A stretch of DNA of 64,000 nucleotides, from NCBI GenBank assembly GCA_963678705.1, contig OY783205.1, positions 24,543,034 to 24,607,033 of the forward strand, given 5' to 3'. The notes beneath the pieces were generated by a model, which worked only from the letters and a program-made list of their open reading frames with translations, was not told the origin of the DNA and searched no databases. This DNA is from Panorpa germanica. Taxonomy: Eukaryota > Arthropoda > Insecta > Mecoptera > Panorpidae. The translations under genes were made by a program, and so were the position numbers. This document shows positions 1 through 12,359 of this stretch, in pieces. Position 1 is the stretch's first letter. Every line of letters begins with the position of its first letter.

Positions 1-418
1 CAATGTGTGCTGGATAACAATCGTAATGTTTTTTTTGCGGTAATTACTATTCGAAAGTAGAGATAAGAAGCTTACGGTAAACATGCTTTTATCGCCGAAT
101 TATTTATATGTTCTGGCTGAGTCATAGAAACTATACATATTTCATAAAAAATAAAATTTATCGGGATAGAAATTATCAATTCGTTTTATTAATACTTATG
201 CTATAATTAATGTAAATATTCGCCTCTCGACTTTTTTGAAGAACCAATTTTTTTAATATAATTTATTTAACGTCGACCTATTTCTGATGCTAAGTCTTAA
301 CACCGACGACATTCGACTATTTTGGCAGGTTTTGTGGTGTCATAGGCTCATATATATTTACTACACTGCTGCCAAATCAGTTTAGGATTATGTATGTATA
401 CAATCAATTTAACAAGAC

Positions 419-725
419 AACAACCAAACTAGGAGGTGATAGATGAAAATACAGGCAATAAGAAAGGAGAAGCAGGAAACGGTTTGCCGAGAGGAGACAA
501 AGAAGACAAGAGGTGAGGAAACGGTGAGAATGAAGGAAGACTATGGAAAATGAAGGAAGAGGGTCAAGAGAAGAAGAAGAAGAAAGTACTTTTGGAAATA
601 AAAAGGTCTAAAATAGCTTAAGTTTAATTTTAAGTTGAAGTTCTATGAAATGTATTAAGAATGTAGATTGTACAGCCGAAAGGCACACAATTAATAATAT
701 AATAATAAGAACAACCAAACTAGGA
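419..725 (+). mobile_element. 5'-truncated non-LTR retrotransposon insertion with 16-bp target duplication
   Basis: A purine-rich segment at 435-600, which in other copies is the end of the reverse-transcriptase ORF, is followed by an A/T-rich 3' UTR, a ccgaaaggcacacaatta motif and a simple AATAATAATAAG tail. The ORF part carries stops and is dead. The 16-bp direct repeat aacaaccaaactagga occurs at 419-434 and 710-725, exactly at the two ends, as expected for target-primed reverse transcription. The insert between the duplications is only 275 bp, so it is severely 5'-truncated. The perfect duplication implies a fairly young insertion. Confidence 0.75.
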
Positions 726-2927
726 AATATAACTCTGGTCCGGGGATCAAATCCAAACATACTCTAATCAGTGTCAAGCTTTAATTAGACAACCCTACTT
801 TAAAAAAATCATCTACATTTAAATTAAAACATATTCGCCATTTAAAAAGATTTTACATACGTTTAATACAATAATTAACAAATGTAGAACGATGATGAAG
901 TTATCTTCAGACTGAGTTCAAATGATCTTCGTCTTTATTATATGTCAGATGATACATACGTAATTACTATATAATTAACACCTCATTAGTAATAAGGTTT
1001 GATCTATTGATAATATGTTAAATGATTGATTTTCATTTTTTCAAAAGATAGCAAAATGATTACTGGTTTCACTATTGTTTCTTAAAATTATAAACGCGTT
1101 AATAATGAGTCACATATCATTCCTGTTCTCAGACAAGAATTTGCCTTGCAGTGCAGGTTTAAACTTGCAAGTTAAATATATGATTCTTTGATACAGCTTC
1201 ACTGTAACAGGAGTCATTTTGTGGGGTCAACGAGGGGCTAAATATTGAGAAGGGAATAGTGTGCCAATAGAGTGTAATTTTATAATTTGTTTTATCAGAA
1301 GATGACCTCGCATGAGTGGTTAAAAGCTGCTAGTACCTTTTTATAATAAAGTTAAGTTTTCTATGATAAAATAATAACTTCTACGCAACTCTGATCAACA
1401 TCAATTACTTAATAATAATTTAGTTTAAAATTCATATCAAAGTCAAAGCGAAACTGAATTAAGAAATAATACTCGAAATTGATAATAATTATCATATAAT
1501 TAATGTTGTTCGAATAAATTAAGTACTTTATCTTTGTAAGCTCATTTTTCCGTCCTTGTGCAAGAATGTCCTTGAATTATATATTTTTAGAAATATTTCA
1601 TAATAAACATCTTTTGAAATTGTTTATAAAAATGAATATAAATATAAACAGACTAGCGTTGTCTGTTTGACTTTCTTTTGTGTGTGAATTGAATTTCATT
1701 TCAAATTTTTATTCCATTTTTAAATTGAAATATTTAACTCGTTCTATATTCATTTTATATATAACAATAAATAATTTTTCATATAAACTGACTAAAAAAA
1801 AAATTATTTGCACTATGCGCACTATTCCCATTATTCACACAATTTGCATATGAGATAAATTTATTCAAACTTCGTATCGTTAACACGGAAAGTAATAGGA
1901 GTATAGATTCAAAGTAATTTAAGTGACAAAAGTAAAATTCTTCAGAAAACGAGTTTAAAGTTAAGATCGTATAGGCGTTTTCATCCAGCAGGTTTTAGAA
2001 TTCACGCTATATAGTAATTCACTTATATCTCTGTGCCACTACATAGTTTAGTACATCTTCTATCGTTGGCGCTGGTTATCTCAAATTTTCAAAATTTGTC
2101 ACTTACATCCCTATATGACTAAACCAATCTTTTATTTTTAATAAAAAACAAATAGACCCAGGTAGAAAATATAGCGTAATGTAACACTTCAATTAGCTTA
2201 TAAGAACCTAGCAAGATAATATGAGCAATAAAAACTTTGAAATTATTTAAAAAAAAGCTGTAAGACAATTTTCTACACGGGGAGGAATATTTATTGCGTT
2301 TAAAAGAAATTAAAGTTATTGGTCGTGTCGTTGTTTAGGTAAGGTAACATTTTGATTTTGGTAGACATTTTGTACATATTAAATATTGGTTTTGTATATA
2401 TAACGACTCTGCTGTTATATAAAGAAATCGTTCTACGCAGGCGCAACACAATTTTTGAATAATATTATAGTACAACAACATCTATAACTTCAAAATAAAG
2501 TCCTTATATAAAAAATAACTCTATATGTATCTACTTATTTATATATTACTAACTAACTTTACTCCTATATTACATAACTATCAACTAGTTCATAACTTTG
2601 AGACCAATTACAGATTGCTTCCTTCTTGTGTTCCATCTTTACCAGTTAAACAAAAAACTAACTCATTAAGTTTATAAATAATTTTCCTGACTACATTTTA
2701 TAAAGTTCAGTTGCGATTATGACCTCCACCCACAGACCAAGTCACTTCCATTCAACAAACCCCCCCCCCCTCCTCAAGTCCAAGTTTCTCGATGATACAG
2801 AATTCCGCTTGAGACGTATATTGCAGATACCATCATTACCGGTATTAAAGTCAGGTTCCTCATCAAATATATTTATATTTTTTATTAATAATTAAAAGAC
2901 AGGTGTTGCACTTTAAGAGTATTTAAG
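710..2927. other. AT-rich DNA without recognisable genes
   Basis: No coding frame, RNA gene or terminal inverted repeat was seen. It contains one copy of the short dispersed motif (2157-2212) and a run of 10 C at 2761-2770. The rest is unique-looking low-complexity DNA. Confidence 0.5.
2157..2212 (+). repeat. Short dispersed motif copy
   Basis: Begins cccaggtagaaaat, followed by gcgtaatgtaacac and aattagcttataag. Same family as the copies at 10706-10780 (inverted) and 42408-42485. Confidence 0.55.
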
Positions 2928-3610
2928 AGGGGTGAAAAGATTTCAACTTTTTTTTAATTTTATTATATTATTGTAGAACATATTAAGTTTATTGTGTAAA
3001 AATTTGAAGTCGATTGGAGTAAAACCGTCGGAGATATAGAGTTTTAAGTCTTCACCTCTCTGGTCTGGTTTCGTGTTACTTTGAAACTTGCGGATTCGAA
3101 TGCGGATTCTCACACTTAGCTTCAGAGACGGTGCCCTCTCTAGCTCAAAATCTACTGAACCGATTGTTTGAAATTTTGAACACACTCTTTCTTTATATAA
3201 ACGCCGAGATAACGCTGTCGAGTTATTTTTTAATTTTAACGTATTTTAAAATAACAAAGTTTCTGATTTCTTAAGTGCTGTAAAAAAATGAAAAATCATA
3301 AAAAGAAGAAAAACTCGAAGACAGAGTTACCTGAAAAAACTTATCAACTAATGAAATCATTTTGGTTATTCGATTTCAGAAAATCGAGTGATGAGTTATG
3401 AGTTGCACCGCAATGTTACTTTTTTTGTGACGTCCGCGGAGATTCGCTGTCAATGCCTCATTTCTTAATATTTATTTATGAAAATTTCACAAAGTATTCT
3501 TCAAATGTTATTTTATCATGTAGTAATTATAGAAATAATTATATATTAACTGTGTCGTCAAAAAACATTATCGAAAATATGCTTCTTTTTATCGTTTTGA
3601 CCTTTATTGT
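2928..3610 (+). repeat. Dispersed repeat family B, copy 1
   Basis: About 680 bp homologous to 6235-6905 and, inverted, to 24280-24955 and 51060-51700. Shared landmarks in order: a T-rich start, an acatattaagtttattgtg block, a tcgattggagtaaa block followed by ggagatatagag, a cgttaccTG block, a gatgagttatgagt block, gacgtc followed by gcggagattcgctgtcaatg, and a gtgtcgtcaaaaaac block near the end. There is no lasting ORF. The small frames inside are chance. No terminal inverted repeat or target duplication is visible, so the class is open. Confidence 0.8.
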
Positions 3611-4145
3611 GAATTTTCCTTTAACAAAAAAAAAATTGTTAACTACATGATCTACTACAAGGCGAGAAATTCTCCATGTTAACAACATTTCAAAACTTTT
3701 ATTTACTAGTTAAAATAAAGTTCCGGTTTTGGCCGCTTTGAGCGCTGTCGTTCTTGAAAATACATATATTCTTGTTTTAATTCACCAAACACTTATATTA
3801 TGAAAAAAAATAAGAAATAAAGTTTCATGTTGCAAAGAATATATAACAAAAAGTAGAACACAAAAGTGTGGTTAGGAAAATGCATGATCTATTAGGTTAG
3901 TTTTATATTTCGTGACTACATAATTTAAAAATAGAAATGAAAGTAGGTTTTGTCGAGAATATATGAAATATTATTTAATAAATACTTGCAAATAATGTAA
4001 GGTTACTCCAATTTGAACGGTTTATTATGGTTCGAGTTATGAGAGATTTCTCATTCTTTAAAAAAAGGTTATAGAGCCGTATAAGTCTAAGATACGACGA
4101 TGAATTTTATCTGATACTTTATAAAAATGTCTTGAGGTATAAGGT

Positions 4146-4240
4146 TCACACTTGGTAGCTTACCAAAAGCTAATTTTCTTCTTTTTGACACTTGCTAACT
4201 TGTCACAAGCTAATTCTAAAGTTCATTTTCACAACTTGTT
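4146..4240 (+). repeat. Two tandem partial copies of the short dispersed motif
   Basis: The blocks cacttggtagcttaccaaaa and cacttgctaacttgtcacaa start about 46 bp apart, each followed by an agctaatt core. The same core occurs at 42450-42470 and twice at 60798-60915. Confidence 0.5.
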
Positions 4241-4959
4241 TTAACCATTGACCACTAGTGAACACCTGCATTTTGAACTATAGTAACAACATTTTCATAA
4301 TCTTCTTTAGTGCGGAACAACACTTTGTCTGGAACAAAGTGTTCCGATTTGTAATTCAGATTTCTCGTTGTATTTTGAAGGATGTGCTCCTAAATTCCTG
4401 GCAAAGAATAAGGTAGAACCAACTGGAAGTCAAGTAGAATCAAACGGACAAATGAAAATCATTTTTTTAAATTATGTCATCTAAATGTAAACGTTTACCT
4501 TAACCATACCCTCCTCTAATTAATTCTATAATAATTACTACGTTATTAATTTTACATTTACTATAACATCTTTTACTGTAATAGTAATATTTATAATCAT
4601 TTGTACACGAATTAGTCACCAGAATAAAATTTTCTTATCACAACTCTTATCATTCTTATTTCTTCTTAACTTAAACCTGGATTTGTTTAAACAAATTTTT
4701 ATTTCATTTACGCAAATAAATTTTACATACGTCGCTGATAATGGGAGTGAGTGACACTCGTGAACATTGTCTAATGAACCTAAGTGAGTCATTCTTAAAG
4801 GTAAATCTTAAAATAAATGTTTCAGTAGTGCTGACTGATAAGCAAGTACGCTTTAATACCTTACAACGTCAGTGACGTCATGCGAGTGCTTTAAATGTGA
4901 TAACATCTTTTAATATTTATTTTAATGTTTTTGCTATTAGGCCATTATTCCGCCTTGAA

Positions 4960-5377
4960 TCTTCTTCAAAAAAAAAAAAAAACAAATAACTGCTTCTCTC
5001 TTTCTGCTACTCTCCCTTCTGTTTCTACTCTGCAATTCCTTCTATTTCCTCGCTCCTTCTCTCTAACTCCTCCATCCACATCTTTCCTTCACTGCCTCCC
5101 TTTAATAACTGAACAATTATGTCGGATACATTTAGTCCAGGGTTCTCCAATTTCTTCCAAATAATAGATTTTCTCAAGACACTCAAAATATGCGTTTGTT
5201 TCAGGAATTTCGGTGTGACTCAATCGCAATCGCGGCATCTATCGCACGGATAGCTGCTTTCAATAGCTACATGGCAAACTAAATGACACAGCTGGCTCAA
5301 AATTTGACAGTAGTCTATTAAAAGATGGCAGTTGACAGGAGCTGCGCGGAAAATTCAAAAAGTCACTGAATTACCAA
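4960..5377 (-). mobile_element. Composite: non-LTR 3' fragment next to an internally deleted mariner remnant
   Basis: Read on the minus strand, 5377-5216 is a segment shared with 41165-41275. Then 5215-5110 encodes a degraded mariner transposase C terminus (motifs ETNAYFE, KIYYLEE and WTKCI, typical of the final 60 residues of insect mariners). Then 5105-4960 matches the purine-rich end of the non-LTR elements seen at 35730-35870. The central transposase with its catalytic residues is missing. The plus-strand open frame over 4925-5164 is an antisense shadow of this debris. Confidence 0.65.
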
Positions 5378-6234
5378 GCTACCGTCGTAATATACAAAAG
5401 GTAAGTTTCATGTTTATTAGATGTACATTTGATTGTAGTATAATTTCAACAAAAGCGTATATATTTCAAGAAAATTAGAATAATAAGAAGCTGAATTTAA
5501 AGTCCTGTACTCAAACAAGTACATTGTATTTATTTCCATGTATTTATAACTTAAATGAATGCAGTGTAGCATTTTGTAGTGCAAGTTTTCTATCTATATC
5601 TTTTTTTCTTTACTTTTTTGTTGGTTTTTAACTATTTTCTCATACAGTTTAGTGGTTATCCACAACTTCCTGAAGTAACTGAACTAAATGAACTGGGTTA
5701 AGTCATTTTTAACTCTGGTTAAGTCCAAACCGGAACTTTATTGCACCGGTGCGCCGCGCTAGTGGGGTTTTGCTCTGAGAGGAAACAGAGATGTGAATAA
5801 ATTGTTTTTGTATCAAACTTGTTAGATGTTGATTCTAGAATAATCGTTCCAAACATATTTTGTTATTTTTTCTCCGACATCATGCGTTATGAAGGAGACT
5901 AGTGTGATATTTATTTATTTGTTAATATTGGAAAATATAAGATAAACCTTTAACCTTTGTTTATAAATATTAACAAAGACGTCAGAGAAAAAGTCAGATT
6001 ACAGCAGGCAATAATCGCTATCAGAACTGATTCATTACATTCTATATTCTTCGAAGTTTTTCTGTCATTGTAAGGAATATTTTTCCTTTTTGACGTTTGA
6101 CGCATGTCACTTTTCGTTTACATTATAAGCAAGTTGGGCGTAACTTTTAACATGGATTGCCAAGAAAGCCAAGAAAGCTATTGAAAGTGGCTCACAAAGA
6201 GATATCTGACGTTTCTAATGTTGGTTGTTACAGG

Positions 6235-6905
6235 GGGGTGGGGGGCGGTATGGTGTTAAAGTTTTCAACTTTTTTTTTCATTTTTTTTAAATTTATTTAT
6301 ATTATTGTACAACATATTAAGTTTATTGTGTAAAAATTTGAAGTCGATTGGAGTAAAGCTGTCGGAGATATAGAGACCTCTCTGGTCTGCTTTCGTGTTA
6401 CTTTGAAACTTGTAAATGCGTTTTCTCACACATAGCTCTTTCAGAGTCTAGCTCAAAATCTTCCATAAATGCCAAGGTAACGCTGCTTTTTTTAATTATT
6501 AAATTTTAACGTATTTTAAAATAACAAAGTTTCTAATTTTTTTCATTAAAAATCGGTATTCTGACTATATATATGGTATAAGTGCTGTAAAAAATTGAAA
6601 AATCAATAAAAAAAAACTCGACAGCGTTACCTGCAGAAACTTATCAACTAAGGAAATCATTTTGGTTTTTCGATTTCGGAAAATCCAGTGATGAGTTATG
6701 AGTGGCATCGCAATGTTACTTTTTGTTGTGACGTCTGCGGAGATTCGCTGTCAATGCCTCATTTCTTGATATTTATTTATGAAAATTTTACAAAGTATTC
6801 TTCAAATGTCCTTTTATCATGTAGTAATTATAGAAAAAATTTATATTAACTGTGTCGTCAAAAAACATTTTTGAAAATATGCTTCTTTTGCATCGTTTTG
6901 ACCTT
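6235..6905 (+). repeat. Dispersed repeat family B, copy 2
   Basis: Same order of blocks as copy 1, about 3.3 kb away in the same orientation. It starts after a G-rich run (gggggtggggggcgg at 6234-6248) and ends in an atcgttttgacctta block. It carries an extra AT insertion near 6565 (tgactatatatatgg). Confidence 0.8.
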
Positions 6906-7512
6906 ACCCTTAAGATAACGAATTGGGATCTAATATGAGCATATCTTTCTTGTTATAAAAGTTACATCAAAAAAAATTAAGGAAAGTTTTAGATAATCTT
7001 ATTATCTACATAAATGCTCTTAAAAAAATTTGTGCGCGACCTATAGTTTTCAAAATAAACCAAAGAATATAACTACACATTTCCTTTCAACCCAGAACCC
7101 AGAAAATTCAATTTGAAATCCAGTACAGAAACAAACAAATTGCTGTTTACCTAAAATGTACGCTTCGATGATATATTTCCTTATTATTAATGTTATTGAA
7201 GAATGAATAGTTTCACCAAAAATGAAAATAATCCACTCTCATGATGCAAATAAATATCATCAGTGATATCTTCATTTTCACCTTCAAAAAATCGTTCCAA
7301 ATAAAATATATTTTAAATTATTCTATTTTGCACAGCCCTATACACGTTTTTTCCTCATGTTTTTATTTACTACCCTTCTTTAAGTAGTTAACCGGGGGGT
7401 TGAGTTTTGCTTTTTGCCTTCTTCAGATCCGTGCTTCTTACTTCTTACTTGTATGTTTATATTTTTTGTTCTTTTGTTGTATTTCTGTTTTGTTTTTTGT
7501 TTTATTTCTTTA

Positions 7513-7535
7513 TTTATATATATATATATATATAC
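7513..7535. repeat. (TA)n microsatellite
   Basis: Short perfect TA run of about 11 units in otherwise unique AT-rich DNA. Confidence 0.9.
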
Positions 7536-7907
7536 CATAGTTCGAAGTAAAAGTTTGTTTTTCTGCATGAGAACACAAAGCTCATGTTAACCAACTGAAG
7601 AAAAATGTTCAAGTGCTTTGAAATAATCGTTTGAATGTTGGACTCACTGGAGAGGCTGTAGAGATCTACAAGAAATCACACTTGCCCTCAAGTATATTAA
7701 GAATTATATCGCTGCATGTTTTGGTTATGTATATGAAGGAGAAGTGTTACATGCAAGTTTTTCTAGAAATAGAAGTTCTGTTGTAGAAACAGTGATGTAT
7801 AAGTGCAACTATTGGACCAGCGTCGTCCATCGCGGGCGGTAAAAATCTAAAAATTTAGTACCGTAAGAAGTATTGAAACTTTTTCTACGCGTATATGACA
7901 TTAATAC

Positions 7908-7913
<6 letters not shown>

Positions 7914-7949
<36 letters not shown>
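7914..7949. repeat. (TA)n tract abutting a MITE
   Basis: TA run of about 17 units directly before the truncated end of the inverted-repeat element at 7961-8573. It may have replaced that terminus. Confidence 0.9.
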
Positions 7950-7953
<4 letters not shown>

Positions 7954-7960
7954 CTATAAA

Positions 7961-8573
7961 TTCTTAATTTCTATAAAATTGTCCTATATATTGATAAAGT
8001 TGGTTACTAGAACCTCAAATGTCCAATTATTGTTGTACACATTCCCATTCCATGTGATATCACAGTCACTAATTGCTATCTCTTTTATACACTTTACAGA
8101 GCGTAAAAGAGATAGCATATTCTTGACAGAACTCTGACAAGTTAACAGCTTACCAACCTTACAGCTCATAAATCTCTGCTATATATATTTATATATCAAA
8201 ATATCAAATATTATTTACAGCTATTTCGAGGAACAATAAAATTCCAATATTATGTTTGCCGTAACAAAGTTAAATAAAATAAAAACCTAATATTCTTTGA
8301 CTTGACTTGATTATTTCGACTACCAACAGCTACAAAACATTACCACAGCACTGACTTACTCAACAAATAACTGACGTTAAAATGCATTTCACGTCATACA
8401 AATATGGCCGACTATCTCTAGCGCTAAAACTACAATTCAAATTTTTAATTGTTATATCTCCGTCAACATTCTGATATATAATAAAATAGACACGCCAATA
8501 CACATTTATTAACATCAATTTCAATCAACAATTGAAAAATCGACAACTAAAAAATGAGGACACAAGCCCATTT
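7961..8573 (-). mobile_element. MITE family A, copy 1 (hairpin subfamily)
   Basis: The right end, aggacacaagcccatt, is intact. The other terminus is lost at the TA tract. The interior matches the six other copies, with tagcgctaaaactaca and atatctccgtcaacatt blocks. Instead of the usual middle segment it has an insert of about 85 bp containing the imperfect palindrome gctatctcttttat / gtaaaagagatagc and a tgacagaactctgacaag block, shared only with the copy at 33344-34006. Non-coding. Confidence 0.85.
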
Positions 8574-8574
8574 G

Positions 8575-11501
8575 GAAGTGTCTTGAATTATTTGGGTCTT
8601 AAGACCGACAGTTGAGCTTCAATTTTGAATACACATAATTTTAAATAATAATTTCTACAACTAGTATATAGTATATGCAGTATATTTCGATTCCACTGGA
8701 TTCCACTGGATTTCAAACCCAACGGCTCTATTTGTTTGAATATTGTTAGTGACCACTTGAAAATGTTTTGCATAGATCGGTCTCTGGTCTCTGTTCTATG
8801 TTTTTCACACATTTTCATTTACAATTCAAATTGAAGTAGGCCTTTGGGAATGTTATATCTGGACTGTACAAAGTGTAAACTGAACATCAGGCGAAAGTGA
8901 ACATTGAACGTAAACAACTGGCAATTGGACTTGTTTTTGGTTATGTTGTTGGCTTGTTTCTATACTTACAACAAGTAAAGTTTACGTATATTATCACTGT
9001 GGGACCAATAATAATAATAATGTTGTAATAAAGTTTAAAATTTGTTATTTATAGAAATTATTATATAATCAAATTTAGTTTAAATATATAAACATTGTTT
9101 AACATTATTAATATATATTGTATTTAAGTTGTGTGATGCCATTGCTTAGTTAAAAGATTATAAACTACTTATTACTTAAGTTATTTAAGTGAATCTACAT
9201 TTATTAAATCTTTTTAAAGGTTATGTATATGTTACTATAGTTGCATAATTTTTTTTGTCAGGGGCAGAATGTTGTGATTTTGTGGTTATTGGTTGTTACT
9301 TTATTGATATGAGGTGATACTTTGATCTTCGTACGAGGGAACTATATTATGAACACGGACCTATGACCTAGTGACTTTATCGATACAATGGTGTATTGAT
9401 AAACATTAAAGGGGAAAGTTTTTCTCATGATAAAGTGTAATTATGTAAAAAAACTTCAGTTCAGCTTTTTAAATGTAGAGCATCCTTGATGATGGGGTAA
9501 ATAATAAATAATCATAAACTTATCAGGCTAATATAGAAAGAGGTTGTCAGTGATAGGCATAGCATCAGAAATAAATATAATTTAAAAAATAAGCTAATAG
9601 AATTGTAAATCTGAAATTATAAAAAATCAAAGAAAACAGAAAATTTAGATTAATTTTTATTCCGTATTTTTTATTGAGTGTTTCATTATTTTCGGATCCG
9701 ATATCATAATTTAGAATACAACAATTTACAAAATTGATAACAAATATATAATTTAAAATACAAATTAAATAAAACGCATAAAAATTAGAAACAAATATTT
9801 TATTTTTTTTAAATTATTTGTAAATTTATTTAAAATTAAATTTACAGATTGCTATAAAAAATGGACTAGAAGTTTTATATATATTTTATAGGTTTATTAT
9901 TTACAAAATTAGTTTTTTTTTTATTTATAAAAATTGCAATTTCTTTATAGCATCAGAAGGAATTAGTGTTTAGCGAATTTTACATTTGAAATAATTTCAT
10001 CTATTATTTTTTATATAAATTAAAAATTAAAATTTTAAGTTATAATTTCTTGAAAGGGTTTTGTGTATTTTATAGTTAATTCTACTTTAACCCTGTTTTT
10101 TATATGCTTTTTATTAATTAATTAATTGTTCATCTACGATGCACTAATTAATATAATCATTACATCTTTCATCACTTTTTTTGAATATTATTATTGTTTT
10201 TTTCTTTAACTTAAAACAGCGTTTTGATGTGTTTTTTTAACTACTAATCACTATTCGATTTATTTACAAACCTTGAAAAATAGAACTTCTTTTTTATTGC
10301 ATGTATTAGAAATTTTACCATGTAAACATAAACGTAACATTTACGTAAAGTATATGTAATATATATTATTGTATTTACTGGTAATAAGCAGAATTTAATT
10401 GAATTTTACATTAATTACTTTATTTATGTATATTGTAGTTTATTTATTTATTACAATGTGAATTTTAAAGTGGTGTGATTAAAGAATTTAAATACTGTAT
10501 ATTAATTTAGATTACCGTCGTGGAGCACTAATTCCTTGTAATCTGAATTTAAGAACTGTATTAAATTTTGAACAGTGTTCGTTTTAACATATTTCTTTGT
10601 AATTTTAATGATTCTGTTCCAATATTGAATTTATATTGTATATACATATAAAGTAAATATTGTAATGAAAACAAATAATAATTAAATACAAAAATCATGC
10701 GATCCCCCAGGTAGAGATTTGTCTTTCTTTTTTAAAGCTAATTACAATGTTACATTACGTTACATTTTCTACCTGGGCTATTTATAGATTTTTTTATATT
10801 ATTGAAATAGATTTTGCCTACTCGAAATACTGTCGAAATTTTGTATGCAAATTTTTGTATTCCCAAATTTAATAACCAATTAAAATGATCGCATGATTCC
10901 TGTAAATGTATAAAAAAATGACTTGATAATTTATCTTTATTACAATTTAGTGTAAAAGTTCATTCTTTTATTAATTGCTTCATTCTTTGTTTAATTAATT
11001 ATTTACTTGGAAAGTTATCTACGAATTTATATTTTAAAAGCTAAACTTTTTTCTTTTATGTGAAATGTTTATTTTCTTTTGCAGGTACCCCTAAAATGCT
11101 GATATATTTATTTATTAAACTTTCTAATTATGAATGCAATTTATATTATTTATATACTTATTTTACAATAGGAAATATATATATGTATATATATATATAT
11201 ACACACATAATAGAAAAAGATAAGTAGTATTTCGTACAATTACTACTGATATTATATAATATATATATTAATTTTTCATTATTTTATTTTATAAATATTA
11301 TATACCTAAACGAATTGATATTTACATAATGTGCATTAGTTAAACAAATATAAACAAAAACAATTTTCATAATATAAATTAATTAATTACATATATTTAC
11401 AAACATAAATATTTAATTTCGAATTAGAGATCACTTTTAAAATTGTTTTTTTCTAGTAATTGTTTTCTTTTAAAGTTAATTTATTAGTATCTCACAAACG
11501 G
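8575..11501 (-). other. Region immediately downstream of the stop codon; possible 3' UTR
   Basis: About 2.9 kb is very AT-rich and mostly free of the repeat families that fill the rest of the window, apart from a short motif copy at 10706-10780 and a small TA tract at 11178-11205. Minus-strand AATAAA signals occur from 17 nt after the stop (11480-11485) and many times further on (for example 11106-11112), so the true poly(A) site cannot be chosen by eye. Some of this stretch must be 3' UTR. How much is unknown. Confidence 0.4.
10706..10780 (-). repeat. Short dispersed motif copy with facing cccaggtaga ends
   Basis: The sequences cccccaggtagag (10706) and tctacctgggct (10767) face each other about 50 bp apart. 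The inner part, read on the minus strand, matches the repeat at 2157-2212 (caggtagaaaat, then gtaatgtaac, then aattagctt). Confidence 0.5.
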
Positions 11502-12359
11502 CTAAGAAATAGCTAAATCACTACTGTTGGCAGAGAGTCGATGTTGATCCCGACGGCCCCTATTTGAACTCCTTGTTCCAGACGTGTGAGTATGGTTGCT
11601 GTACCCAGAATCCGAACCAAATGATGAGTCTTGGCTATAAATTTTGGAAGGTGCTCTAAATGTGGTGAAATCTCTTGGATACCCGTGGTTACTCGCTTGA
11701 TGAAGATGGGATAACACAGGTATAGTTTCGTACGGGTTGATATCATGTTGAATCGGTCTATGATGGTTTACGGAGTGTGGTAAAATATAAGGTAACCCGT
11801 GAGCAACACTAGGCACCGGCTGTCTTATATTGCTGTTACCATTCTTCTGAAACTGCAACAAAGCATCCAGCAACATGCCTTCATGAAATTCACTAGGTTC
11901 CTTCGGAGTTAACACCCCTCGTTTCCATCCTCGTCTTCTGTCCAAAGATCTCGGTGCTCTCCGACTACTTTCGGATGGTATCGGTGGTAAAGGTTGTTGC
12001 TGACGATACGGAAGGCTCATATTTCTATTTCCTAATATCCTGGCACGTTCATCTATCAATTCACGAGGGTGTATTGTTGATACATAAGGTGGGGGATGCA
12101 TTTCTGCTCGTAAACGTAATTCACCATCCCCTGTTAAGCTTAATTCATCTTCGGCGAAGTCATCTTCACTTTCGTGGGGCGCCACCAGGTCACTTTCGGC
12201 GTCCGAGTCACGGCCTGTTGATAACTCTTCGTAGACGGGGTGATATAGGTCTTGGGATGTGTAAGGGTCTGGTCCAGGGGATGAACATACGAACACTGGG
12301 GGGCTGCGCGGCATTGGATACCCGCTGGGGTAGTGGATACCGTTTTTCACGTCCAGCAT
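11502..12359 (-). CDS. Last coding exon of a single-pass membrane protein: cytoplasmic tail
   Basis: This exon encodes 285 residues and the stop codon. It opens after a good acceptor (minus strand, tttatttccag) in phase 0, matching the phase-0 end of the exon at 20668-20875, so its first ATG is probably an internal Met. From N to C terminus it shows a Pro-rich start (PRSPPVF), a tyrosine motif VYEEL near residue 44, an acidic Asp/Glu/Ser block at about 50-77, a PPPY motif (WW-domain type) near 90, a Pro-rich QPLPPIP stretch near 122, a basic RRRGWKR patch near 142, a tyrosine motif PYETI near 209, and a Ser/Gly/Arg-rich end closing in SSDLAIS. There is no folded domain I recognise and no enzyme motif. 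This looks like a disordered signalling tail that binds SH3, WW and SH2 proteins. Composition is clearly coding, with far higher GC than the flanks. The family is not identified. Confidence 0.88.
   Translation of the reverse strand: MLDVKNGIHYPSGYPMPRSPPVFVCSSPGPDPYTSQDLYHPVYEELSTGRDSDAESDLVAPHESEDDFAEDELSLTGDGELRLRAEMHPPPYVSTIHPRELIDERARILGNRNMSLPYRQQQPLPPIPSESSRRAPRSLDRRRGWKRGVLTPKEPSEFHEGMLLDALLQFQKNGNSNIRQPVPSVAHGLPYILPHSVNHHRPIQHDINPYETIPVLSHLHQASNHGYPRDFTTFRAPSKIYSQDSSFGSDSGYSNHTHTSGTRSSNRGRRDQHRLSANSSDLAIS

Noticed and set aside
741-780. tRNA B-box-like word ggtccggggatcaaatcc
   Set aside because: No A box or acceptor stem at the right distance. It does not fold as a cloverleaf by eye.
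4925-5164. 79-codon plus frame with Ser/Leu-rich sequence
   Set aside because: Antisense of a non-LTR 3' fragment and a mariner C terminus.
5204-5401. Exon-like block with acceptor gtttgtttcag and strong donor AAAG|gtaagt
   Set aside because: The block is the mariner-related repeat read in antisense. Its frame has a stop after about 25 codons, and the donor is outside the repeat by chance.
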